Source of the DNA: Bin87 sp964347975
GTDB taxonomy: Bacteria; Chloroflexota; Dehalococcoidia; Lucifugimonadales; UBA3495
DNA length: 64,000 bases
Reading direction: 5' to 3'
Assembly (NCBI GenBank): GCA_964347975.1
Contig: CAYGAY010000002.1
Span: 1-64,000 of the forward strand
Notes under the pieces: model-generated
What the model saw: the letters and a program-made list of their open reading frames with translations, nothing else
Database searches by the model: none
What the model was told of the DNA's origin: nothing
Shown here: in pieces, positions 34,865-42,053 of the stretch
Position numbering within the stretch: position 1 is the stretch's first letter
Layout: each line of letters starts with the position of its first letter
Position numbers and translations under genes: made by a program

Positions 34865-36298
34865 ATGCCTCAAAGCAGCAAAGCGCTGATCGTCGTATTC
34901 GACGGCTTGCAACCGGCGCAAATCACGCCGGTTTTGATGCCCAACCTCGCGGAATTTGCCCGCTCGGGCGTTACGTTCACCAACCACCATCCGGTCTTTC
35001 CCACCGTGACTCGCGTCAACGTATCCAGCCTGGTGACCGGTTGCGCGCCGGGACGGCATGGGCTGGCCGGCAACACGTTCCTCTGCCGAGATTATGATCC
35101 GCACCGCGTGATTGCGGCAATGGAGCCGACCCTTCAGGCAATCGCGGACGCCACCGGCCAAGTTCTGCTGGCCCCCACGCTGGCCGACCTCCTGGGGCGC
35201 CATGGCCTGGAGTACGTGGCCATCGGAACCGGCACCTCGGGCAACGCGTACCTCCACAACCCCAATGCCGCCGGGTCCGGCGGGGCGACCATCCACCCAG
35301 ACTTCACGTTGCCCCGCCCACTTTACGCCGAACTGGCGGCGCGCTTCGGCAACTGGCCCGACCCGGACCTGCCCAACACCGCCAGATTGGTTCATGCCAG
35401 ACGCATCCTCACCGAATACATCCTCCCGGAACTCGACCCGGCGGTGGCGGTCCTCTGGTCATCCGAACCGGACAAAACCCAGCATGAGGACGGTGTAGGG
35501 TTGGGACGAGCTCCGCGAGCCCTGGCCGAAGCCGACGCTGAATTTGGCGCGATAATGTCGTATCTTGAACAATCCGGCCGCGCTGAAACCACCGACGTTT
35601 TCGTCGTATCGGATCACGGTTATTCCACGATCAGCGAAGTAATCCCAGTTGAGTCGATATTGCGTGACGCGGGCTTTCCCGAAATCGATCAATCCGGCGG
35701 GGTGGTGGTGGCCAACAACGGCGGTTCGGCATTGTTGTACGTCCATGAATCCGACCCCACGATAGCCGCTAAACTGACGGGATACCTTACTTCCCTGGCA
35801 TGGTGCGGGCCGCTATTTGCGTCAGAGCGTGTTGGACAACCGGCGGGAACGCTGCCGATGTCAATCGTCGGGATTGACGGGCCGCGCTCTCCCGACCTGG
35901 TTGTGTCGTTCCCGTGGACGAGCGAGAAAAATGATGCCGGTTATCGAGGATACGCGCCGGCGACCGGCGGCGCGGTGGGTCAAGGGCAACATGGCAGCTT
36001 GAGCCGCCATGAACTTCGCAACACCGGATTGGCACGAGGCCCTTCACTGCGCAACGGAACGATGATCGCCACGCCAACCGGGAACGTTGATCTGGCGCCT
36101 ACGATACTCCACGTTCTGGGTGTCCCCATTGACGCGGCAATGGACGGCCGCATCCTGACGGAAGCGCTGAACGAATACGGGGACATCCCGGCTGCTAGAT
36201 GTCGAACCCACTCCGCCTCAAGCGGCGGATACTCACAGAGAGTCCAAATCAGCGAGGTGGGAACCACCGGATACGTGGATTGGGGGAACCGGGAGTGA
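34865..36298 (+). CDS. Alkaline phosphatase superfamily (nucleotide pyrophosphatase/phosphodiesterase-like) protein
   Basis: 477 residues. LIVVFDGLQP holds the first metal Asp, FPTVTRVNVSSLVTGCAPGRHG the nucleophile Thr, SSEPDKTQHEDG and FVVSDHGYSTI the remaining metal ligands, and LAPTILHVLGVP the end of the fold. Members cleave phosphodiesters or phosphate monoesters. AAGGAT precedes the ATG. Last gene of the operon, 28 bases after the nucleoside hydrolase. The last 40 residues are variable. The substrate is unknown; a phospho-ribosyl hopanoid or nucleotide is conceivable. Confidence 0.82.
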   Translation: MPQSSKALIVVFDGLQPAQITPVLMPNLAEFARSGVTFTNHHPVFPTVTRVNVSSLVTGCAPGRHGLAGNTFLCRDYDPHRVIAAMEPTLQAIADATGQVLLAPTLADLLGRHGLEYVAIGTGTSGNAYLHNPNAAGSGGATIHPDFTLPRPLYAELAARFGNWPDPDLPNTARLVHARRILTEYILPELDPAVAVLWSSEPDKTQHEDGVGLGRAPRALAEADAEFGAIMSYLEQSGRAETTDVFVVSDHGYSTISEVIPVESILRDAGFPEIDQSGGVVVANNGGSALLYVHESDPTIAAKLTGYLTSLAWCGPLFASERVGQPAGTLPMSIVGIDGPRSPDLVVSFPWTSEKNDAGYRGYAPATGGAVGQGQHGSLSRHELRNTGLARGPSLRNGTMIATPTGNVDLAPTILHVLGVPIDAAMDGRILTEALNEYGDIPAARCRTHSASSGGYSQRVQISEVGTTGYVDWGNRE

Positions 36299-36313
36299 AC
36301 AACCGGCGACGAT

Positions 36314-36401
36314 TGGCGGAGGGAGTGGGATTCGAACCCACGAACCCGCGAGGGTTAACGGTTTTCAAGACCGTCGCATTCGTCCACTCTGCCATCCCTC
36401 C
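36314..36401 (-). tRNA. tRNA-Ser (anticodon TGA), CCA encoded
   Basis: GGAGGGA pairs with TCCCTCC in the acceptor stem, with the D-loop, a long variable arm typical of Ser, TTCGAAT in the T-loop and the anticodon loop CTTGAAA (anticodon TGA, reads UCA). The 3' CCA is in the DNA. A37-A38 next to the anticodon makes it a likely MiaB substrate. The anticodon differs from that of tRNA-Sec (TCA), so it does not explain the UGA recoding. Confidence 0.95.
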
Positions 36402-36466
36402 ATTCCGCCTGATTTACCATTGTAAGCCCAAGGCCGCGAGGTAGTACAGCCTGGCAACACGCTGAA

Positions 36467-36495
36467 TTGTGCGGCAATGCACAATGCGCTATAAT
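36467..36495 (+). promoter_or_regulatory. Candidate promoter of tRNA-Ser(GCT)
   Basis: TTGTGC, 17 bases, perfect TATAAT, 21 bases ahead of the tRNA. Likely the promoter of the tRNA and perhaps miaB. Confidence 0.55.
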
Positions 36496-36516
36496 TGATA
36501 TCGTCCAGCAGGGTCG

Positions 36517-36608
36517 GGAGGGATCGCATAGTGGTCTAGTGCGGGCGCCTGCTAAGCGCTTATCCTGGGAAACTGGGATCGTGGGTTCGAATCCCACTCC
36601 CTCCGCCA
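36517..36608 (+). tRNA. tRNA-Ser (anticodon GCT), CCA encoded
   Basis: GGAGGGA with TCCCTCC forms the acceptor stem, the anticodon loop is CTGCTAA (anticodon GCT, reads AGC/AGU), a long variable arm follows, and GTGGGTTCGAATCCCAC forms the T-arm. CCA is encoded. Its 3' third is identical to the opposite-strand tRNA-Ser(TGA), giving an inverted pair. Confidence 0.95.
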
Positions 36609-36648
36609 TTTCCATCGATACCCCCTGCGGACACGGGATTAAAGCCGA

Positions 36649-37947
36649 ATGGAGACCTATCACATCTGGACTATTGGCTGCCAGATGAATACCGCCGACT
36701 CCGAGCGACTGGGGTCGGCGCTAGAGCAACTGGGCCTTACAGCCGCGCCCCGCCCCGGCGACGCCGACGTGGTGGTGCTGAACTCGTGCGTTGTCCGCCA
36801 ATCCGCCGAAGACAAGGTTACCGGCACGCTGCACCTCACACAGCCGCTGCGGAAAAAGCGGCCCGACTCCGTGCTGGCCCTTACCGGTTGCATGGTCGGC
36901 CCCCGCACTGAGGATTTGCAGCGGCGCTTTCCCCATGTTGATCTGTTCCTTCGCCCACAACAGTTTGAACCACTGCTGGAACTGGTGGGCGAGCGTCGGA
37001 GGCTGGACTGGCAAGGGTGTGTCGGTTCGCTCGCGCCCCAGCAGCCGGACGTGACAACCTACGTACCCATCATCCACGGCTGCGACCTGATGTGCACTTT
37101 TTGCATCATTCCCTACCGGAGGGGTCGGCAGGCAAGCCGTTCCGTGGACGAAATTGCTCAAGAGGTCGAGCTGCTCGCGGCCCGGGGCGTCAAGGAGGCA
37201 ACCGTTCTCGGCCAAACTGTGGACGCCTACGGACATGACCGGGAAGACGGACGCGATCTAGCTGACCTGTTCACAAGGCTGAACGACATTGACGGCCTTG
37301 ACCGTATCCGGTTTCTCACCTCCCATCCCTCTTATATGAGCAGCCGCATCATCCGATCCGTCGCCAACTTGCCAAAGGTGTGCGAACACATCAACCTGCC
37401 CGTGCAGTCCGGCGACGACTATGTGCTGCAACAGATGCGCCGCCCCTACACTGTTGCGGAGTACCGTGACATCATCGGGGAGATCCGCGATACGATCCCG
37501 GACGTCACTATCAGCACTGACATAATCGTTGGCTTCCCTGGCGAAACCGAGGGGCAATATCAGAACACGCTACAGTTGATTTCCGACTTGCGCTTCGACA
37601 AGGTACACGGAGCCGCTTATTCCACTCGGCCCGGGACCATCGCGGCGCGCACCATGGACGACGACGTTCCCCCGGAAGAAAAGCGGCTCCGTCTCAAGAG
37701 CCTGGAAACGCTACAGGAAAGCATCCTGACCGAAATCAACTCGATGTACATTGACGCAACCGTGCAGGTGTTGGCGGAAAACCGCAAACGGGGCAGTTGG
37801 ACCGGCCGCACTCGCGGCAACAAGCTGGTGTATTTTGATACAATCGACAGCATCGACCGCCCCGCTGATACCGACCTGACCGGTCAATTGGTGGACGTTA
37901 AGATCACTCGCACCGGGCCATGGTCGTTGGCCGGTGTGACAGCGTAG
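36649..37947 (+). CDS. miaB: tRNA-2-methylthio-N6-dimethylallyladenosine synthase
   Basis: 432 residues. N-terminal UPF0004 domain with Cys in TIGCQMN, LNSCVVR and LTGCMVGP (auxiliary cluster); radical SAM domain with HGCDLMCTFCIIPYRRG (C-x3-C-x2-C); C-terminal TRAM domain after residue 375. It adds a methylthio group to i6A37 in tRNAs reading UNN codons, which include the tRNA-Ser(TGA) next door. The first ATG is 41 bases after tRNA-Ser(GCT), so read-through transcription is likely. No miaA is seen. Confidence 0.92.
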   Translation: METYHIWTIGCQMNTADSERLGSALEQLGLTAAPRPGDADVVVLNSCVVRQSAEDKVTGTLHLTQPLRKKRPDSVLALTGCMVGPRTEDLQRRFPHVDLFLRPQQFEPLLELVGERRRLDWQGCVGSLAPQQPDVTTYVPIIHGCDLMCTFCIIPYRRGRQASRSVDEIAQEVELLAARGVKEATVLGQTVDAYGHDREDGRDLADLFTRLNDIDGLDRIRFLTSHPSYMSSRIIRSVANLPKVCEHINLPVQSGDDYVLQQMRRPYTVAEYRDIIGEIRDTIPDVTISTDIIVGFPGETEGQYQNTLQLISDLRFDKVHGAAYSTRPGTIAARTMDDDVPPEEKRLRLKSLETLQESILTEINSMYIDATVQVLAENRKRGSWTGRTRGNKLVYFDTIDSIDRPADTDLTGQLVDVKITRTGPWSLAGVTA

Positions 37948-37979
37948 GACCGCTTTTCTAGTTTAAGGAGGCGGAATTA

Positions 37980-39188
37980 ATGGTCACGCGAACCAGACAA
38001 CCTACAATTCCCCTTACGGAAATAGAACATGCCGCCTTCTGCAAACCGGAGGACGAGCTTCCCGCAAGGTCATTGGCAGAAGAGTTGGCCATCAACGTCC
38101 GCTGGCAGAAAATCCCCGGCGAATACCTGGCGTGCTCTCCGGCCGAGTTGGACCAGCGCATCGGAGCCGCCCGAAGGATCCTGGGCGACTCCGTTACCAT
38201 CCTGGGCCATCACTACCAGCGCGAAGAGATCATCAAGTACGCGGACTTCCAGGGCGACTCCTTTTTGCTCAGCCAGGAAGCGGCGTCCCGTCCGGAGGCC
38301 GACTTCATCATCTTCTGCGGGGTGCATTTCATGGCCGAAACCGCCGGCATCCTGGCCGGAGACCACCAGCAGGTGATTCTGCCGAACATCACGGCCGGGT
38401 GTTCCATGGCCGACATGGCTCCCATACAGGATGTTGAGGACGGTTGGGAAGACTTGCAGGACGTCCTGGGCGATCACGGTGGCATTCTTCCCGTAACTTA
38501 CATGAACTCCGTCGCTGCCATCAAAGCTCTGTGCGGACGCAACGGCGGCGCGGTCTGCACTTCGTCCAACGCCACCGCCGTGCTGGAATGGGCGTTTGGG
38601 GAAGCTGACCGGGCGCTGTTCCTGCCCGACCAGCACCTGGGTCGAAACACCGCCCTCAAGCTGGGCATTCCCCTGGACGAAATGGTGGTCTGGAACCCCT
38701 TCAAAGCCATGGGCGGCAACACACCGGAGCAGCTGCGGAAAGCCAAGATGGTGCTGTGGCAAGGCCACTGTTCGGTGCATACCCGGTTTACCACCAAGCA
38801 GATTGAATCCGCCCGCCAGCGTTACCCCGACGTGACCGTGCTGGTACACCCGGAATGTCCCATGGAAACCGTTGCAGCCGCCGACCTGAACGGCTCCACC
38901 GAGTTCATCCGCAAGACCATCAACGAAGCCCCAGCCGGTTCGGTGTGGGCCGTGGGCACTGAAATCAGCCTGGTTAACCGTCTGGCTATGAACAACCCCG
39001 ATAAGACGGTGTTCTGCCTGGACCCGGTGAGCTGCCCCTGTTCCACCATGTACCGCATCCACCCGGCCTACCTGCTGTGGACGCTGGAAAGCCTGGTGGC
39101 CGGCGAGGTGGTGAACCGAATCGCGGTGGACGACGACACGAAACGCGAGTCGATAGTAGCCCTGGAGCGGATGCTGGCGCTGCGGTAG
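37980..39188 (+). CDS. nadA: Quinolinate synthase
   Basis: 402 residues. ILGHHYQREEIIKYADFQGDS is the N-terminal signature. Cys in ITAGCSMADM, HPECPME and DPVSCPCSTM can ligate the 4Fe-4S cluster. It condenses iminoaspartate from nadB with dihydroxyacetone phosphate. AAGGAGG lies ahead of the ATG. The N-terminal 60 residues are longer than in the smallest NadA proteins, as in the long form of the family. A strong terminator follows. Confidence 0.93.
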   Translation: MVTRTRQPTIPLTEIEHAAFCKPEDELPARSLAEELAINVRWQKIPGEYLACSPAELDQRIGAARRILGDSVTILGHHYQREEIIKYADFQGDSFLLSQEAASRPEADFIIFCGVHFMAETAGILAGDHQQVILPNITAGCSMADMAPIQDVEDGWEDLQDVLGDHGGILPVTYMNSVAAIKALCGRNGGAVCTSSNATAVLEWAFGEADRALFLPDQHLGRNTALKLGIPLDEMVVWNPFKAMGGNTPEQLRKAKMVLWQGHCSVHTRFTTKQIESARQRYPDVTVLVHPECPMETVAAADLNGSTEFIRKTINEAPAGSVWAVGTEISLVNRLAMNNPDKTVFCLDPVSCPCSTMYRIHPAYLLWTLESLVAGEVVNRIAVDDDTKRESIVALERMLALR

Positions 39189-39210
39189 AGCGCCCGGCGA
39201 TTGAGCAAAT

Positions 39211-39238
39211 AAACGCTCCGGCGATTGTCGGAGCGTTT
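39211..39238. terminator. Bidirectional terminator between nadA and a Uma2 gene
   Basis: AAACGCTCCG and its complement form a 10-bp stem with an 8-base loop, ending in GCGTTTTG; the A-rich 5' side serves the opposite strand. Confidence 0.8.
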
Positions 39239-39261
39239 TGCTATTCCGGGGGCGCCCTCGC

Positions 39262-39954
39262 CTATTGTTCGGCCACCGGTTGCAGGTCAAAGATCCGCCA
39301 CCGGACCTCGAACACGAAACCGGGCAACTCCGGCTCGCCGTTGATGGTCTGCGGGTCATCCAGCACTTCCGGCGCCGCCCCGGGGCGATAGATGTGAACC
39401 TGGCGCAGGAACGGATCAATCAGCCAACCCAACGCGACGCCGGAGGTAATCCATTCCTCCATTTTGGCCTGTTGCGACTCCAAGGAGTTAGACAGGGAAC
39501 GGATTTCAGCCACGAACTGAGGGGCAAAAGGGATACCTTGATGACGTTGTCCGGGCGTCAACTCCGCAAGTTGCTCCGGTGTAATCCACCCTGCGTCGGC
39601 GGCCCGGCGGCCCGAACCAGGCATCCGCACCGGAGCGTTGCCGATTACCACCATCCCACCGGGACCAGTGCCCATCCAAATCTGTAGATCAAACTGTAGA
39701 TTGAACTGCCACTGACTGCCATATATTCCTTCCGACGCCATGGCCCACAGTCTCTCCTGCTGGTCGATCTCAAACTGGTAGCCCAGGTCTTCGTTGTCAG
39801 CGGTGAAGCGCAGGAACCACTCATCCAGAGCGTCATCATCGGTCAGCAGGGCCAGTATGGAGCATATGTCCAGGGAAAACGGCGCCGGTACGGCGCCATC
39901 CGGTGTCGTGGCCGGGGCGGCCGGCTGGGGGGTGGCGACGGTTTGTGCGCTCAT
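39262..39954 (-). CDS. Uma2 family (DUF820) protein
   Basis: 230 residues, with AADAGWITPEQL (Asp of the metal site), FVAEIRSLSNS (Glu strand) and KMEEWITSGVALGWLIDPF, matching the Uma2 core. The N-terminal 30 residues are low in complexity. It is clearly a paralogue of the gene at 40322-40999: both share DDDALDEWFLRFTADNED, LRQVHIYRPGAAPE-like and PELPGFVF segments. The role of Uma2 proteins is unknown; the nuclease call rests on the fold. Confidence 0.85.
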   Translation of the reverse strand: MSAQTVATPQPAAPATTPDGAVPAPFSLDICSILALLTDDDALDEWFLRFTADNEDLGYQFEIDQQERLWAMASEGIYGSQWQFNLQFDLQIWMGTGPGGMVVIGNAPVRMPGSGRRAADAGWITPEQLAELTPGQRHQGIPFAPQFVAEIRSLSNSLESQQAKMEEWITSGVALGWLIDPFLRQVHIYRPGAAPEVLDDPQTINGEPELPGFVFEVRWRIFDLQPVAEQ

Positions 39955-40083
39955 CGTGTCGTCTCTCTACATAAAGCCAACGTTTCCGTAGCAAAGGCTT
40001 TTCTGGATTCCTGCATCCGCAGGAACGACGGTGTGATGTTCAAAAATGCCAACACGTCTCGGCGCTCAAGGCTATTACTCATG

Positions 40084-40218
40084 CGTACCTACTTTGTCAT
40101 TGCGAGCGTAGCGTGGCAATCGCGTTCCCGCAGCGATGGCGGTTCGCTATAGTGTGCGCTGCGGCGACGAGATTCCATCGCCCGCCTACGGCGGTCGTGG
40201 AATGACAAAGTGGGTACG
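40084..40218. repeat. MITE-like palindromic element, 135 bp
   Basis: The outer ends CGTACCTACTTTGTCATT and AATGACAAAGTGGGTACG are inverted repeats (17 of 18). Inside are arms of the TTGCGAGCG...GGCAATCGCG type, related to 22015-22128. No ORF. It lies in the 367-base gap between the tandem Uma2 genes; the remainder of that gap shows nothing I can assign. Confidence 0.75.
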
Positions 40219-40321
40219 TGTGAGAAGGCTATTATGATTGACTGACGCCGATTTTGTAAGAATGTAACTAACGACAACCTGGTGCGGAGGCGCGCAACGA
40301 GCATCTACAGCCGAGAGTGCA

Positions 40322-40999
40322 TCAGTCCAGGTCAAAAATGCGGCTGCGGATGTTGAATACGAAACCCGGCAGCTCCGGGGCGCCGTTGACCGTCTCCGGG
40401 TCATCCAGTATTTCCGGCGCGGCGTTGGGCCGGTAGATGTGGACTTGGCGCAGGAACGGGTCAATCAGCCAACCCAACGCGACGCCGTATGCTACCCATT
40501 CCTCCATTTTGGCCTGCTGATCTGCTACCGAGTTGGAAAGGGAACGGATTTCAGCGATGAACCGGGGCGCGAAAGGAACGCCATGAGGTCGTTGACCTGC
40601 CGGCCCCAGGGATGACAATTGCTCCGGGGCAACCCAGCCGGCGTCAGGACCGCGGCGGCCCGGCCAAGGCGCTCGTACCAGCCCGTTCCCAGGCATTACC
40701 AATCCGCCCGGCCCGTCATCAGACCAAACCCGGAGAGCCAGGTACAAATTGCCGGCCCGTTGTAATCCGTCCATGCCTTCCGACGCCATTACCCACAATC
40801 TCCCGTACTGGTCAATCTCAAACTGGTAGCCTGAATCCTCGTTGTCGGCGGTGAAGCGCAGAAACCACTCATCCAGCGCGTCATCGTCGGGGAGCAGGGC
40901 AAGTATGGAGCTAATATCCAGCGAGAAAGGCACGGGCATATCGTCGTCGGCTGAGACGACGACATCGGGCCGGGGCGTAGTAGCGGTTTGCGCGGTCAT
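40322..40999 (-). CDS. Uma2 family (DUF820) protein, tandem paralogue
   Basis: 225 residues with the same segments as 39262-39954: PDAGWVAPEQL, FIAEIRSLSNSVADQQAKMEEW and GVALGWLIDPFLRQVHIYRP. Both metal-site acids of the PD-(D/E)XK-like core are present. The middle region (QRAGNLYLALRVWSDDGPGG) varies more. A duplication is likely, with the MITE-like repeat now between the copies. The start ATG is followed closely by Thr-Ala-Gln, as in its paralogue. Confidence 0.85.
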   Translation of the reverse strand: MTAQTATTPRPDVVVSADDDMPVPFSLDISSILALLPDDDALDEWFLRFTADNEDSGYQFEIDQYGRLWVMASEGMDGLQRAGNLYLALRVWSDDGPGGLVMPGNGLVRAPWPGRRGPDAGWVAPEQLSSLGPAGQRPHGVPFAPRFIAEIRSLSNSVADQQAKMEEWVAYGVALGWLIDPFLRQVHIYRPNAAPEILDDPETVNGAPELPGFVFNIRSRIFDLD

Positions 41000-41011
41000 C
41001 GTGTCGTCTCC

Positions 41012-41725
41012 CTAGGCTGCGTCGTCCAGGCAGTCCCGCAGGGGGCGGCTGATGCACGAGAAGATGGGTGTGTCTTTCAGCGTATAGGGACGGGCCCTGG
41101 ATTCGCGCAGTTCCATCACGAGATCAAGAAACGTGCCAGGCTCGTCGGTTTCAAACCCCAGGACGAACTCAGGATCGTCCAGGCCGAAGGAGTAGGCGGT
41201 GGAAATCTTCACCTGGGGGTACTTGTGCCCAATGACGAAGTGCTCGTTCATCATCTCCTGACGCACTTCTTTCGACAACTGGTACCAGTCGTGGGTTTTC
41301 CAGAAGGGATACATGAACAGGTAGCGACGGCCCATCATCCGCATGGAGGACGGGCCCAGAGACGCCGGGTCGCCGGTTCCGTCCTGCCCCGCGTGCCGGT
41401 GGTCGTCGATGTAGGGGGAGCGCCGCGTCATGGCCAGATAGGAGTACGGAGTTTCCAGGTAGCCGCCCAATCGGGTCCGGTTGAGTTGGGCCGCCAGTTC
41501 GTTGATGGGCTCAAGTTCGGGACAGACGCCCCACAGCATGAAATCAGTGTCGCCCCGGGCGCCCACCAGCGTGTAGGTATTCAGAGCGACCCGGTCAGCG
41601 TGTTCAGCAGCTACCGCAACGAACTCGTCCTTGCCGGCCTCTCGCTCACCCTCTGGCAGCCGGCGCCATTCCGGCTGCACCTTGTAGAACGTGTATTTGA
41701 CGAAGTCGCGGCGCGGGTCGGCCAT
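41012..41725 (-). CDS. Chlorite dismutase family protein, HemQ-like coproheme decarboxylase
   Basis: 237 residues. FVKYTFYKVQPEWRRL opens the first ferredoxin-like half. RYLFMYPFWKTHDWYQLS (the YPFxKxxxWY region, with the radical-forming Tyr) and MMNEHFVIGHKYP (proximal heme His) match HemQ/ChdC. These complete heme synthesis in the coproporphyrin-dependent route by decarboxylating coproheme. The distal Arg of true chlorite dismutases is not evident, so heme synthesis is preferred. No other hem gene is present nearby. Confidence 0.85.
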   Translation of the reverse strand: MADPRRDFVKYTFYKVQPEWRRLPEGEREAGKDEFVAVAAEHADRVALNTYTLVGARGDTDFMLWGVCPELEPINELAAQLNRTRLGGYLETPYSYLAMTRRSPYIDDHRHAGQDGTGDPASLGPSSMRMMGRRYLFMYPFWKTHDWYQLSKEVRQEMMNEHFVIGHKYPQVKISTAYSFGLDDPEFVLGFETDEPGTFLDLVMELRESRARPYTLKDTPIFSCISRPLRDCLDDAA

Positions 41726-41842
41726 CTCGAACCTCCTTTACCTGGGTATCCGGGTTAGAGCGTCCCGGCGGGTTGCCCTATTGTAGCACCAGACGAAGGT
41801 GAGGCAGACAAGCCCAGCGGGGGCTTCGGCGCCGGTCAGTCA

Positions 41843-42011
41843 TCGCGTAATCTGATCGTGGCTGGCGACGCAACGCACAATTTTCGATGACGGCCAGGCG
41901 CAGTTTCACCCCTGGGACGTGGGTTTGGCATTGGAAGTGGACAGGTATCCCTATGCGATGCGGGTGACGCGGGAGGACGGCGGCCCGCCGGTGGCGCGGC
42001 GGGTGGGGTGA
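41843..42011 (+). pseudogene. C-terminal remnant of a comB (2-phosphosulfolactate phosphatase-like) gene
   Basis: About 56 codons related to the end of the intact comB at 47446-48156. RNLIVAGDAT matches RKLIMAGGAT; then, after a one-base shift near 41878, IFDDGQAQFHPWDVGLALEV continues as in the intact gene, and EVDRYPYAMRVTREDG ends with TGA. No N-terminal part is present in the 328-base gap after the HemQ gene, and the rest of that gap shows nothing assignable. Third-position differences suggest the copy is not recent. Confidence 0.8.
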
Positions 42012-42053
42012 GGTTTATAATTACGCCACTCTCGTTCTAAGTATCCTCACGTT

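Noticed and set aside
36314..36401. tRNA with anticodon TGA as the tRNA-Sec that would read the UGA
   Set aside because: Anticodon TGA reads UCA serine codons; tRNA-Sec needs anticodon TCA. The stem lengths are those of an ordinary tRNA-Ser.
38070..39419. Minus-strand ORF of 449 codons opposite nadA
   Set aside because: Antisense shadow that also spans the terminator after nadA.
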